This document shows, piece after piece, positions 11,955-19,652 of a stretch of DNA of 36,552 nucleotides. A program made the translations under genes and the position numbers. The stretch's first letter is position 1. Each line of letters opens with the position of its first letter. The notes beneath the pieces were generated by a model. That model saw only the letters and a list, made by a program, of their open reading frames with translations. It was not told where the DNA came from and ran no database searches. Source of the DNA: a virus; the IMG/VR virus record IMGVR_UViG_3300032288_004137, positions 1 through 36,552 of that record, one strand, 5' to 3'.

Positions 11955-12072
11955 TTTTTTCTTCTTTAATGTTATTAATTACAAATAATAAATCTATTTT
12001 ATCATTTTCATCTGATAGTTGCTCAATCAATCTTTCAATTGACTGAAGCAACATTTTATCTTTTTCGTTCAT
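11938..12072 (-). CDS. Small hypothetical acidic helical protein, 44 aa
   Basis: ATG at 12072 overlaps the stop of the upstream gene as TAATG, and TGA is at 11938. The peptide is one long amphipathic helix (LLQSIERLIEQLSDENDKID) with Leu/Ile spacing that suggests self-association. The stop-start overlap and the filled gap support it. No function can be assigned. Confidence 0.5.
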   Translation of the reverse strand: MNEKDKMLLQSIERLIEQLSDENDKIDLLFVINNIKEEKNEKRI

Positions 12073-12317
12073 TATACTGAAAATTTAGATCGTAAATTAC
12101 TTAATGATTGAACAGCGATTTCTTTCTGTTCTTTTTTAATTTGTTCAAGTTCTGATTCAGAAATAATTTCTTCATCTAAATCTGAAATAAAGTTATAAGC
12201 TAACAACCTTCCATCTTGTGGTGAAGCAATTAAGAATCTTTCTGTAATTGGATTGAATCCTACAACAATACCTTCTATCCAGTATTGTTTGTTCATTGAT
12301 ATTTTAACTCTTTTCAT
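12072..12317 (-). CDS. Hypothetical protein, 81 aa, first gene of accessory operon
   Basis: The N-terminal half looks like a small beta barrel (MNKQYWIEGIVVGFNPITER, 7-26, then RFLIASPQDGRLLAYNF), and the C-terminal half is a charged helix (ESELEQIKKEQKEI). No named family comes to mind. It is the first gene after the strong promoter box at 12334, so it leads the accessory operon, and its stop overlaps the next start. Confidence 0.65.
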   Translation of the reverse strand: MKRVKISMNKQYWIEGIVVGFNPITERFLIASPQDGRLLAYNFISDLDEEIISESELEQIKKEQKEIAVQSLSNLRSKFSV

Positions 12318-12333
12318 ATTTGTTTTTTTTTTA

Positions 12334-12341
12334 CAAATATA
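12334..12341 (-). promoter_or_regulatory. Promoter box TATATTTG of the accessory operon
   Basis: The minus strand reads TGTTTATATTTGTAAAAAAA, with an exact TAnnTTTG box and an upstream TTTTTATAT segment, very like the promoter at 3338. The ATG lies 16 bp downstream. Confidence 0.7.
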
Positions 12342-12380
12342 AACATTTATTTTAATATAAAAACTATTTATTAAAAATAA

Positions 12381-12584
12381 TTAAATATTTTTTATTGTTT
12401 TATAAAATAAAAGTAATCTATTGTAATAAGGGATGAAGCGTTTGTTTCCAGAATTAGCCTTCAGAATAGTTAAATAAGAATCAACAAACTTCTGGCAATC
12501 TATGATATTAAAATCACTTTTAATTTTGATTGATTTAGGTATTTCAATCTTTCTAAGTTCTATTTCTAATTGATCTAATATCAT
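12381..12584 (-). CDS. Small DUF6965-like protein, 67 aa
   Basis: I prefer the ATG at 12584, giving MILDQLEIELRKIEIPKSIK, because an upstream ATG at 12623 would place a terminator-like hairpin inside the gene. The sequence, with 'IPKSIKI...I.D.QKFVDSYLTILK', then NKRFIPYYNRLLLFY, resembles small Bacteroidetes proteins I know as DUF6965; this match is from memory and tentative. Function is unknown. A TAnnTTTG box ends 4 bases before the ATG, so the mRNA could be leaderless or nearly so. Confidence 0.6.
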   Translation of the reverse strand: MILDQLEIELRKIEIPKSIKIKSDFNIIDCQKFVDSYLTILKANSGNKRFIPYYNRLLLFYKTIKNI

Positions 12585-12588
12585 AAAA

Positions 12589-12596
12589 CAAAAATA
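12589..12596 (-). promoter_or_regulatory. Possible promoter box TATTTTTG overlapping a terminator
   Basis: TATTTTTG on the minus strand matches TAnnTTTG and shares its bases with the T-rich tail of the hairpin at 12593-12620. If used, transcription would begin at or next to the ATG at 12584. The overlap makes it uncertain whether this is a promoter or only the terminator tail. Confidence 0.35.
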
Positions 12597-12620
12597 GCAC
12601 TCTATTTCTAAAGTGCTATT
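12593..12620 (-). terminator. Intrinsic terminator after the lysis genes
   Basis: AATAGCACT (12593-12601) and AGTGCTATT (12612-12620) form a perfect 9-bp stem with a 10-base loop. On the minus strand the stem is followed by TTTGTTTTA. It lies about 65 bp after the endolysin stop and would end the lysis transcript. Confidence 0.55.
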
Positions 12621-12670
12621 CATGAATCAAAAAAAAATCAAAAAGCTAAATTGCTAGAAATGCTTCAAGA

Positions 12671-12678
12671 CAAATGTA
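12671..12678 (-). promoter_or_regulatory. Possible promoter box TACATTTG after the endolysin gene
   Basis: TACATTTG on the minus strand matches TAnnTTTG and lies just after the endolysin stop. It would start a transcript through the T-rich tract and the hairpin at 12593. Its closeness to a terminator and lack of a shared flank make it weaker than the boxes at 3338, 9717 and 12334. Confidence 0.35.
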
Positions 12679-12686
12679 TATATTTT

Positions 12687-13091
12687 TTATGGTTTAAAAA
12701 AACGTTTTCCAGATTTAGGAGCATTTATCTGTACATGAAGCCATGTTTTCGTTGCAGAAAAGTCTTCAAAATACAATCCAATTTCTTCCATTAATTTAAT
12801 ATTTTCCAAAACAAACGCTTTTAATTTACCATCTGCATCTGCAAAATCAACTGCACGACCAAACAAGTGATTTGATTTCATTGGAACTTTTGGTGGAAAG
12901 ATTCCTTTCTTTGCATAGATTTGTAAATGATGTTGTTTTGTTCTTAATCCAGAAGTAACAATCATTGGTTTTCCGTATGCTGTTCTGAATTTATTTACTT
13001 TTTCAAGCAATAAAGTTAAATTGTGTTGTATCTCATTATCTAAGCCTTCAAACTTTGCTTGATTGCTAAGAAGTTCTTGCATTGTGATCAT
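12687..13091 (-). CDS. Endolysin, M15-family peptidase
   Basis: The 134-residue protein matches the M15 (VanY/D-Ala-D-Ala carboxypeptidase-like) zinc peptidases used as endolysins by many phages. The segment IVTSGLRT (44-51), SNHLFGRAVDF (73-83, with H75 and D82) and WLHVQI (117-122, with H119) supply the zinc ligands and fold. It would cut peptide cross-links of the host cell wall at the end of infection. No signal peptide or cell-wall-binding domain is present, so release depends on a holin. It is the last gene of the lysis group and overlaps a 31-codon membrane peptide upstream. Confidence 0.9.
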   Translation of the reverse strand: MITMQELLSNQAKFEGLDNEIQHNLTLLLEKVNKFRTAYGKPMIVTSGLRTKQHHLQIYAKKGIFPPKVPMKSNHLFGRAVDFADADGKLKAFVLENIKLMEEIGLYFEDFSATKTWLHVQINAPKSGKRFFKP

Positions 13092-13161
13092 CTTTATCTA
13101 TTTTTGAAAGTATAATTAAAATTATTAAACAGCCTAATAAAAACAAAAGTACATCAATCAT
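13066..13161 (-). CDS. Possible 31-residue membrane peptide of the lysis group
   Basis: ATG at 13161 overlaps the end of the 68-residue gene by 8 bp and the frame ends at 13066 inside the endolysin start. The peptide begins MIDVLLFLLGCLIILIILSK, a single membrane helix, followed by a short polar tail. Position directly before the endolysin and the overlap on both sides support a real lysis-related peptide, perhaps holin- or spanin-like, though the small size leaves doubt. Confidence 0.5.
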   Translation of the reverse strand: MIDVLLFLLGCLIILIILSKIDKDDHNARTS

Positions 13162-13360
13162 TTGTTACAGTTGCATGATTTGCAATTTCTCTTAAAAGAA
13201 GTCCTTCAGCAATTCCAACAACTTCTTTAAGTATTGGGTATGGAGTTAAGATATTTGAATTGTTTACAGCCACAAGAACAGTCAAAGCAATTGTTTTTAA
13301 TTGTCCTTTTCTTCTGTTCTTTTTTGAAGATGTCGCGAGTATTTTATCAATTATTTTCAT
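13154..13360 (-). CDS. Small hydrophobic protein of the lysis group, 68 aa
   Basis: A basic N-terminus (SSKKNRRKGQLK) precedes a fairly hydrophobic stretch (TIALTVLVAVNNSNILTPYP, 23-42), followed by a helix with KEVVGIAEGLLLREIANH. It could insert in the membrane or be amphipathic. It lies between the membrane coiled-coil protein and the endolysin, so a role in lysis is possible. No family is recognised. Confidence 0.6.
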   Translation of the reverse strand: MKIIDKILATSSKKNRRKGQLKTIALTVLVAVNNSNILTPYPILKEVVGIAEGLLLREIANHATVTND

Positions 13361-13374
13361 AGTTATAATTTAAT

Positions 13375-13716
13375 CTATTTTTTTTTTATTTCTTCAGCAA
13401 GTAGTTTGAAGTATTCAGCACTTGTTTTAATTGTATTATCCATATGAACGAATCTTTCTTCAAAGCGTTTGAACTTCTCCTCGAATAGTTTTTCAAGTTG
13501 TGTGAATCCATGATTTTGATTGTCTTTCAATTGATCCACTTCTGCCTCAATTTTAATGACCTTTTCATGGTTCTGGTTTTCTTTTAATTGCTTTACTTCT
13601 GCTTTCAAAGTAATCGTTTCATCGTTTGTTTTTTTTACTTGCACAAACAACCTTATAACTGAAGCAGAAATCAATCCACCTATTATTGAAAAAATCCAAG
13701 TACTTAAATCATTCAT
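13375..13716 (-). CDS. Membrane-anchored coiled-coil protein, holin-like candidate, 113 aa
   Basis: I chose ATG at 13716 (MNDLSTW); it has AAAAGG just upstream, while a longer TTG-initiated frame would begin inside the promoter box. An N-terminal membrane helix (TWIFSIIGGLISASVIRLFV, 6-25) is followed by a coiled coil with an internal repeat (VKQLKENQNHEK, VDQLKDNQNHG). The shape resembles XhlA-type hemolysin/holin helpers and small spanin-like proteins. As the first gene of the lysis group, after promoter 13738, it is the best holin or lysis-control candidate. Confidence 0.65.
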   Translation of the reverse strand: MNDLSTWIFSIIGGLISASVIRLFVQVKKTNDETITLKAEVKQLKENQNHEKVIKIEAEVDQLKDNQNHGFTQLEKLFEEKFKRFEERFVHMDNTIKTSAEYFKLLAEEIKKK

Positions 13717-13737
13717 CCTTTTAACTCGCTTATCCGA

Positions 13738-13745
13738 CAAATGTA
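13738..13745 (-). promoter_or_regulatory. Promoter box TACATTTG of the lysis operon
   Basis: The minus strand reads TACATTTG, an exact TAnnTTTG match, directly after the strong terminator at 13751-13780 and 21 bp before the ATG at 13716. A TTTG lies upstream at the -35 side, inside the terminator loop. It would restart transcription for the lysis genes. Confidence 0.6.
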
Positions 13746-13747
13746 AA

Positions 13748-13780
13748 CAAAAAAGCCAAACAAATTAATGCTTGGCTTTT
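13748..13780 (-). terminator. Strong intrinsic terminator ending the structural operon
   Basis: AAAAGCCAA (13751-13759) and TTGGCTTTT (13772-13780) form a 9-bp stem with a 12-base loop. On the minus strand it is followed by TTGTTT, giving a T run of six broken by one G. It comes 10 bp after the last structural-side gene. Confidence 0.8.
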
Positions 13781-13790
13781 GTCAGTTATT

Positions 13791-13949
13791 TTAATTTGCT
13801 TGAATCATTATTTGACCAACATGGAGTGAACAGTTATATTTCTGACAAAGTTCTTCTAGTTCCTTTGAGAATGCTTCTGCTCTTTCTCTTTTTTCTTGCT
13901 CAATTAATTGTTGTGCTTTTTCGACTTCCGTTAACTCCACTTTTTCCAT
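13791..13949 (-). CDS. Small helical protein, 52 aa, last gene of structural operon
   Basis: The frame runs from ATG at 13949 to TAA at 13791. The first 35 residues are a charged helix (ELTEVEKAQQLIEQEKRERA), a likely coiled coil, followed by a short segment with two cysteines (C35, C40). It lies 21 bp after the 115-residue gene and 10 bp before the operon's terminator, which supports it as a real gene. No family is recognised. Confidence 0.65.
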   Translation of the reverse strand: MEKVELTEVEKAQQLIEQEKRERAEAFSKELEELCQKYNCSLHVGQIMIQAN

Positions 13950-13970
13950 AATATTTTTTTTTATGCGAAG

Positions 13971-14318
13971 TTAAAGAATTATTTCAATATCGTTCGGAGT
14001 TATTCCGAAAGTATTCGCCATTTCGATTTTGAATCCTAAATAATAAACATATTCAGTTGTTTCGAAATATTCCATATCTGAAGGAACGCCATTTTTTACA
14101 ACGTCATAAAAAGCGTTAATTTGCTCTTTTGTTAGACTGAAATCTGAAGACGGAGTTTGAATTTGTTCACCTGCTTCAGTTTTGTAAGAAAACATAAAAT
14201 TATAGTTTCCTCTTAAATAGTCTTGTCTTACAAAACTTATTTCTCCTTCAACTTTCGCCGTTTCTTGACTTGCGATTCCCGAATTATATGTAACTGGTAT
14301 TAATGTTTTTATTTTCAT
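13971..14318 (-). CDS. Hypothetical protein downstream of the tail fibre, 115 aa
   Basis: The protein looks beta-rich, with strands such as GNYNFMFSYKTEAGEQIQTP and a helix SLTKEQINAFYDVVKNG. It resembles small structural or fibre-associated proteins, but I do not recognise a family. It follows the YadA-like fibre gene by 4 bp, where phages often encode a fibre chaperone or a tip protein. Confidence 0.65.
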   Translation of the reverse strand: MKIKTLIPVTYNSGIASQETAKVEGEISFVRQDYLRGNYNFMFSYKTEAGEQIQTPSSDFSLTKEQINAFYDVVKNGVPSDMEYFETTEYVYYLGFKIEMANTFGITPNDIEIIL

Positions 14319-14322
14319 AATA

Positions 14323-16596
14323 TTAAGCGTATAAATTTTCTACTGTGTCTAAAATTGCTAACCATTGAATGTTCGTTGCTGAAAGTCCTGCAACTTCAAT
14401 TTTTAAACATCCATTTGTTGTGTCTGCTGAAAGTGTTGGTGTACCCCAACCGCTTGCATTTGTTACTAATGTAACGTTGCTAATCGTTAAAGTTGTTGTT
14501 CCTGCATTTGCACCTCTTACAATTACTCCATCAATATCCCAAATTCCAATATTTGTTGAACCACTTTGTTTACCCGTAATTGAACCTTTAAATCTAACAA
14601 CTTGTTGATTTTGTAAAGTAAATTGAGTTCCCGTGTTTACAGTTGCACCGTTATCTGTTGTCAATATTGTAGTGGTTGCATCTGTTGTTCTTCTAGCTAA
14701 ACGTATGATTCCCTTTTGTGAATCGCCTATAGAAGTAAATGCGTTACCTGACATAGCAAATCTATTTCCAACACCAAAAGTACTAGCTGAATATCCAATT
14801 GCTGTTGAATATGCACCGTTAGCTGTATTATTTGAGCCTAATGCTGTTGAATAAACACCGCTTGCTGTACCAAAACCAAGTAAAACAGAATTTGTTCCAC
14901 TTGATGTTGAATCAGCATAGAAATAGTTTCCTATACAAATTGCACTTTCGCCTGTAGCCTTTGCTCTTAACCCAATACTAATAGAACTTTGATTTGTCGC
15001 TGTACAATCTTTTCCTATTGTAATTCCATAAAGTCCACTAGGTGAATTGTTATACCCCATAGCAACAGAATAACTTCCACTTGCTGTGTTGTTTGTACCT
15101 ATTGATACTGCACTCGTAGTGTTTGCGGTACAAGTGTTTCCTATACATACAGAACTATTCCCACTTGAAGTATTTTGATAGCCAATACTAACAGAAAAAG
15201 TATTTGAAGAAATATTCGTACTTCCTAAACAATAAGACAATGAACCCGAAGCTGTATTACTTGTTCCTATAACAACCGAATAAGAACCAGAAGCAACTTG
15301 TGAAGCATTAGCTCTAAACATTTGTAAATCTACAGCGTACTGCCCTCTTTTGTTTCCTCCTGCTGTTAAGTTGTCAGGAACAGCCAATTGAAATGATCCT
15401 GCTCCTTTTGGAACAATTGCAACATCAACGTCAGTTGTTGAACCTATTGCCGTAATTGAATCAACGTTAACTGTTGCATTTGGAGATGAAGTGCTTTGTG
15501 ATTCGGTGAAGTATGTTAAACCTCCTGCTGAAATAGTTGCCCATGTTTGATCGCCACGTAAGTAAGTTGTGCTGTTTGCTGTTCCGCTTCCTAATCTTGC
15601 TGTTCCAACTGTTCCAGAAGTTAAATTTGTAGCATCTGTTGTATCGACGTTTGCAACATTTCCAAGTCCTACTGCTGTTTTGTCTAATGTTCGCCATGAT
15701 TTATCACCTCTCCAATATTGAGCAGTTGTTCCTGCTGTGATTGAATTTTCTTTTAAACCTAAACCAGTGTTAACAGCATTTACAGTTGGAAATTTAGTTG
15801 CACTTGCTGTAAGATCAGTTTGTTTATTTGAACTATCTTCTTTTGCAGATAAAGCTTCATTTACATAAGTTAAACTTGCATAATTTGTAAGTTCGGCATC
15901 AACTAAATCAACAACATCTGAAGTAATTTTATTTGCAACTGCTTCTGTTGTTGGAAAAGTAATGTTGTCAATTACTGAAAAATCAGTTACTTTGTTCGCT
16001 GTTGCTTCTGCTCCTAATGATTCAAGTGTTTGATCACCAGAATTAATTCCAGATAATTGATTTAATTTCTGTTTATCATCTGAAATAAGAAGTCCTGCTG
16101 TTGTTTCTGTTGCTCCTAATAAAGTAACATCACTTCCAGTTGAACTATTTATCTTTACAGAAACATCTGTTTGTTCAGATAAAGAAAGATTTGTTGTTGA
16201 AGTTAATCCTGCATCAATAAAAGCACGAATTTCTGAAGCAGTAACTTCATTTGCTCCACCTTCATCAAGAATTGTATCTGAATTTTTTCTATGAGCAAGT
16301 TCAGTTGGAAACACTTCAATCCAATAAGCTTCATTTGTTCCAGGTGTAACATTTACAGAAGGAACAGCATTAACGAATTTCCAAAGTCTTCCATCATAAG
16401 TTGCGTAATTAATTACTGCATCATCATATTCAGTTGAAATATCGTATGCAATAACTCCATTCGTTAAGCATAAAGCAACTAGATCATCATAAATATTGAT
16501 CATGTTGCTATCAAAGTCGGCATTGTCTAAAAAATCATCCTTGTTTACTAATGGTGGATAATCTGTTTGCCTTAAAATTAAATTGTCTGTATTCAT
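14323..16596 (-). CDS. Tail fibre with YadA/Hep_Hag-like head repeats
   Basis: The 757-residue protein begins with an adaptor region carrying DGRLWKFVNAVPSVNVTPGT near 70-90, a motif family common at fibre N-termini. A long repetitive part with 'AVANKIT...NAV' units follows. From about residue 430 to 610 there is a run of about 14-residue repeats of the type ASGSYSVVIGT, GNSSVCIGN, ATGESAICIGN, ASGVYSTALGS, which match the YadA/Hep_Hag head repeats of trimeric adhesins. The C-terminal part (VRFKGSITGKQSG, then LSATNIQWLAILDTVE) is a globular tip. It is most likely a trimeric receptor-binding fibre. The gene lies after the connector gene, away from the other tail genes. Confidence 0.85.
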   Translation of the reverse strand: MNTDNLILRQTDYPPLVNKDDFLDNADFDSNMINIYDDLVALCLTNGVIAYDISTEYDDAVINYATYDGRLWKFVNAVPSVNVTPGTNEAYWIEVFPTELAHRKNSDTILDEGGANEVTASEIRAFIDAGLTSTTNLSLSEQTDVSVKINSSTGSDVTLLGATETTAGLLISDDKQKLNQLSGINSGDQTLESLGAEATANKVTDFSVIDNITFPTTEAVANKITSDVVDLVDAELTNYASLTYVNEALSAKEDSSNKQTDLTASATKFPTVNAVNTGLGLKENSITAGTTAQYWRGDKSWRTLDKTAVGLGNVANVDTTDATNLTSGTVGTARLGSGTANSTTYLRGDQTWATISAGGLTYFTESQSTSSPNATVNVDSITAIGSTTDVDVAIVPKGAGSFQLAVPDNLTAGGNKRGQYAVDLQMFRANASQVASGSYSVVIGTSNTASGSLSYCLGSTNISSNTFSVSIGYQNTSSGNSSVCIGNTCTANTTSAVSIGTNNTASGSYSVAMGYNNSPSGLYGITIGKDCTATNQSSISIGLRAKATGESAICIGNYFYADSTSSGTNSVLLGFGTASGVYSTALGSNNTANGAYSTAIGYSASTFGVGNRFAMSGNAFTSIGDSQKGIIRLARRTTDATTTILTTDNGATVNTGTQFTLQNQQVVRFKGSITGKQSGSTNIGIWDIDGVIVRGANAGTTTLTISNVTLVTNASGWGTPTLSADTTNGCLKIEVAGLSATNIQWLAILDTVENLYA

Positions 16597-16598
16597 TT

Positions 16599-17129
16599 TT
16601 ATACTTGTCTAAATTTTACACCACTTTTATACTTGTTTTCTGAAGTTTTGCAATTTCTCCATAATGGAAAATCTGAAGAATGCCAATTCAAATATTTTTC
16701 AACTCTTTCTTCAAAAACACTTGCTGAACTTCTCGCTTGTTGAATTAGTCTTGACATTGTTTTTTCGTCTGCTTTCTCGCTGTATTGATTTGTTTTTGAT
16801 ACAATACCATAAGGAGTTGAAGAAACGTTCGTATGAGAAAGAAAACGTGCATAAGAATGGTGAATTAAAATCGCTTTCAATCCTTCATGCTTATATCTGT
16901 AACCTCCGTATTCGTATTCTTGACCATTCCATAAATCAGAATACTTCACAAGACTTGGAGAAGCGAAAAAATCATCTATAAAATCAAGATAAAAAGATTC
17001 TCCCATGAAAGCACGTAAATCAAAATCTTGTGCTTCAAGAATAAAAGGATCAAGTTCTTTTATAGTGTTGATATTTGAAGAAATACTTTTGTATAACTTA
17101 ATATCATTTATGTTAATCATTGTTTCCAT
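16599..17129 (-). CDS. Head-tail connector-like protein (DUF6712-like), 176 aa
   Basis: The pattern ELDPFILEAQDFDLRAFMGE (25-44), then HEGLKAILIHHSYARFLSHT, then TPYGIVSKTN and FPLWRNC near the end, fits a family I know as DUF6712 from Bacteroidetes prophages, placed beside portal or capsid genes. It probably forms the connector ring or adaptor below the portal. It overlaps the portal stop by 1 bp. Family match is from memory. Confidence 0.75.
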   Translation of the reverse strand: METMININDIKLYKSISSNINTIKELDPFILEAQDFDLRAFMGESFYLDFIDDFFASPSLVKYSDLWNGQEYEYGGYRYKHEGLKAILIHHSYARFLSHTNVSSTPYGIVSKTNQYSEKADEKTMSRLIQQARSSASVFEERVEKYLNWHSSDFPLWRNCKTSENKYKSGVKFRQV

Positions 17130-18469
17130 TATAATCCTAACATTTGATTTGATTGTGCTTCTGTAAGTCCAAATAATACCATCATTGAACCTTTCTTCTG
17201 TTCAACTGTTAAAAGTGGTTCTTTTATTAATTCATAAATACCTTTTAAAGATTCAGCACCTAATTTTAATGCTACAATTTCAGTATTGTTTTCACTTAAA
17301 GGTAAATCACCATTGCTTTCACGAATTTCATTTTTAGTATAATATTGAAAATAAGCAGGTTCAATTGCTTTTTTATATTTCAATGGTAAAATTGAATAAT
17401 CATCTGAAGGACAAATATTGTAATAAAATTTACTGAATATTTCTTTTAATATTTCTTCAATTACTAAACGATCATCATATGTGATTGTATTGTAATGATC
17501 CGAAGCATCCGAAATTTCTTTGCTTGTTCCAAGCTGTCCTGCTGTTCTTAATAAAAGAACTGGTGGGATTAAAAAGTTTTTAATGATTGAATCTCTAGAA
17601 CTGTTTTCTGTATATTCGTAAAGTTTGTCATAATTTTGAATATCAACTTTTTTAAGTTCAATTTGTTCATCATTATTTTCCCTTTCCAATACAAGTAATG
17701 TTCCTGCTCCATCACCACCTTGAAACCTTCTTAAATTTTCATCAAATTCTTCTGCATCATCTTCCGATTCAGATTTTCCAACTATTAATAAATGTGAAGC
17801 AAGAAAGTTTTTTGAAGCTGTATTGTTCTTAAAGAATTTCAATTGTCCTTCAGTCATCATATCTTCAAGAACAGAATCGTATGGAGCAAGTGGATATTCT
17901 AAACCTTCTGGAGTCCAATAAAGGATTTGACCTTTGTAGTTTTCCCACCCTCCTGCTTCTTCAACTTCTTGTAAAACGTTTGAAGGATTGTAAATATTTA
18001 TAAAATCAACTTTCTTTTTATCAATACTTTTTTTCTTAACCTTTCCCCAATCATCATAGACTGCAATTTTTCCTGCATTATCAACATCATCTTGTGGAAC
18101 TAATCTACAATACTCAAAAGGAACGATTGAAGCTTCAGTAATTTGAAGTAATCCATTGTAATTAACATGAAGAACAATTGATTGATACTTTCCTTTGCTG
18201 TAAGTCATTTTTCGGATTAGCTTATCAACTGTTAATCCTTTTGAATTTACTTTTGCTTTATAGAAAGTTTCATCTTTTGCACCACCACCCATTACATACT
18301 TTGAGTACATACGTAGACAAGTAACTGCTGTTCCCGAATTATTTACAATATCATTGATCCTTTGAGGGTAAAGATTATCAAAATCATAATTGATAATACC
18401 AAGCGATTTATTATCTACTGCAGTAATTCTTTTTTCCACCTTGTCGGCTGTCGCTTTTACCTTTGCCAT
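17129..18469 (-). CDS. Portal protein
   Basis: The 446-residue protein has portal-like features of the Bacteroidetes type: an N-terminal stretch INYDFDNLYPQRINDIVNNS (26-45), then AVTCLRMYSKYVMGGG, a core with YNGLLQITEASIVPFEYCRL, and a helical C-terminal region containing TAGQLGTSKEISDASDHYNT around 310-330. This corresponds to the tunnel-helix part of portals. It would form the ring through which DNA enters and leaves the head. In most siphophages the portal lies between terminase and capsid; here it is encoded after the capsid, a clear departure from the usual order. Confidence 0.85.
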   Translation of the reverse strand: MAKVKATADKVEKRITAVDNKSLGIINYDFDNLYPQRINDIVNNSGTAVTCLRMYSKYVMGGGAKDETFYKAKVNSKGLTVDKLIRKMTYSKGKYQSIVLHVNYNGLLQITEASIVPFEYCRLVPQDDVDNAGKIAVYDDWGKVKKKSIDKKKVDFINIYNPSNVLQEVEEAGGWENYKGQILYWTPEGLEYPLAPYDSVLEDMMTEGQLKFFKNNTASKNFLASHLLIVGKSESEDDAEEFDENLRRFQGGDGAGTLLVLERENNDEQIELKKVDIQNYDKLYEYTENSSRDSIIKNFLIPPVLLLRTAGQLGTSKEISDASDHYNTITYDDRLVIEEILKEIFSKFYYNICPSDDYSILPLKYKKAIEPAYFQYYTKNEIRESNGDLPLSENNTEIVALKLGAESLKGIYELIKEPLLTVEQKKGSMMVLFGLTEAQSNQMLGL

Positions 18470-18472
18470 TTA

Positions 18473-19003
18473 TTAAGATTTTTTTACTGTTGGCTTTCTT
18501 TTCTTTACTAAGGTATGCTTTTCTTTTACATCTTCAACTGCATCTTTTATTTCAGATACAATTTCCTTTACTTCAGAAACAACTTCTTTTGCTTTTTTAA
18601 CAGCTTTAATTCCTTTCTTGATTATTTGCTCCCAATTATCTGGAACTTTATCAAAGAATTTAATTAATCCAGGATTATTTCTCAATGCTTCAATCAATTG
18701 TTCATCGCTTGAATGTTCAGTAATAATATCACTATTATAACTTTGAATCACTTTCCCTTTTTGTAAGTGAAATTGTTTATTTGCTTTTTCCATAGCTTTT
18801 TGTTTTGTATTATCCAACTTTAACATAAAAAATAAATCTTCTACACATTCACATTTTAATGCTTTATTTAAAGGAATGCCAGTTAATAACTTGTTTAATT
18901 TACTTGCTTCTACAAATTCAACTGAATCGTGTTTTGTTCTCCAGATTTGCTTTGTAGATTCGTAACTTTTTACTCTTTCAATTAATTCTTCTAATTCATT
19001 CAT
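18473..19003 (-). CDS. Hypothetical protein with Lys/Glu-rich C-terminus, 176 aa
   Basis: The first 120 residues are helical with no motif I recognise. The C-terminal 55 residues (KKAKEVVSEVKEIVSEIKDA, then KKRKPTVKKS) are a highly charged amphipathic helix with a basic tail. It starts directly after a terminator-like hairpin and ends 3 bp before the portal gene. A structural or internal head role is possible from the context only. Confidence 0.6.
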   Translation of the reverse strand: MNELEELIERVKSYESTKQIWRTKHDSVEFVEASKLNKLLTGIPLNKALKCECVEDLFFMLKLDNTKQKAMEKANKQFHLQKGKVIQSYNSDIITEHSSDEQLIEALRNNPGLIKFFDKVPDNWEQIIKKGIKAVKKAKEVVSEVKEIVSEIKDAVEDVKEKHTLVKKRKPTVKKS

Positions 19004-19035
19004 AAAAAAAGGAGAAACATTTTTGCTTCTCCTTT
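19004..19035 (-). terminator. Intrinsic terminator after the tail tube gene
   Basis: AAAGGAGAA (19008-19016) and TTCTCCTTT (19027-19035) make a 9-bp stem with a 10-base loop. The minus strand continues TTTTA immediately before the next ATG at 19003. It would cut transcription between the abundant tube protein and the portal side genes. Confidence 0.75.
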
Positions 19036-19058
19036 CAAAATTAGTGATTTATTTTGAA

Positions 19059-19631
19059 TTATAACAATCCATCAACTACTGCTTTAGATAAAGCATAAGA
19101 AGTAATAAATAATGAATTTGGTAAACGTGGTTCTTTGTTCACATCTGTAAAGAAAGTGAAATCAAATGCACCTTGTGTATCTGCATTATTTGGATCTCTT
19201 TCAATAACCGTCATTTCAAGGCCAGTTGTTAAACCATAAACCTCAAATGCTGATTCTCCTGCTGTTCCTCTGAAATAGTTTTCAGTAATAACAACAAATT
19301 TACCATCTTTCATTGCATTTAATTGTGCTTTTGTTGCAGGTGAAATATCAAAACCTTTCATCATTACTGTATGATCAAACATTTTGTTAAATCCAACCTT
19401 TACCATTGAAGCTTTTGGTGCAATAGAGTTGTTCTTCCCATCAATTTGGTAAGCAACTGCACCAGAAACAAGAACAATATCTTCAATCACTTCCGTGTTT
19501 GTTCCATTATAAACAACTGAAGCAATATCTTCAAAGTTGATTACAACTGCTCTATCTCTTGTCCCACCTTGTAATGGATTAGTACAACTTTTTGTAATAT
19601 TTGCACTAATCTCTCCACATACTGTTGGCAT
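19059..19631 (-). CDS. Probable major tail tube or abundant structural protein, 190 aa
   Basis: The protein looks beta-rich and is of the size of siphophage tube proteins. The segments ENYFRGTAGESAFEVYGLTT (109-128), LEMTVIERDP and AFDFTFFTDVNKEPRLP are like those in tail tube proteins of Bacteroidetes phages. The gene is bracketed by two hairpin terminators and directly follows the capsid gene, consistent with very high expression. Assignment to tail tube rather than a capsid decoration protein is inferred. Confidence 0.65.
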   Translation of the reverse strand: MPTVCGEISANITKSCTNPLQGGTRDRAVVINFEDIASVVYNGTNTEVIEDIVLVSGAVAYQIDGKNNSIAPKASMVKVGFNKMFDHTVMMKGFDISPATKAQLNAMKDGKFVVITENYFRGTAGESAFEVYGLTTGLEMTVIERDPNNADTQGAFDFTFFTDVNKEPRLPNSLFITSYALSKAVVDGLL

Positions 19632-19652
19632 AATTATTTTGTTTTAATAGTG

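Noticed and set aside
14700-15310. Tandem DNA repeat or CRISPR in the fibre gene
   Set aside because: The repeat is at protein level, with varied bases, and matches YadA-like head repeats.
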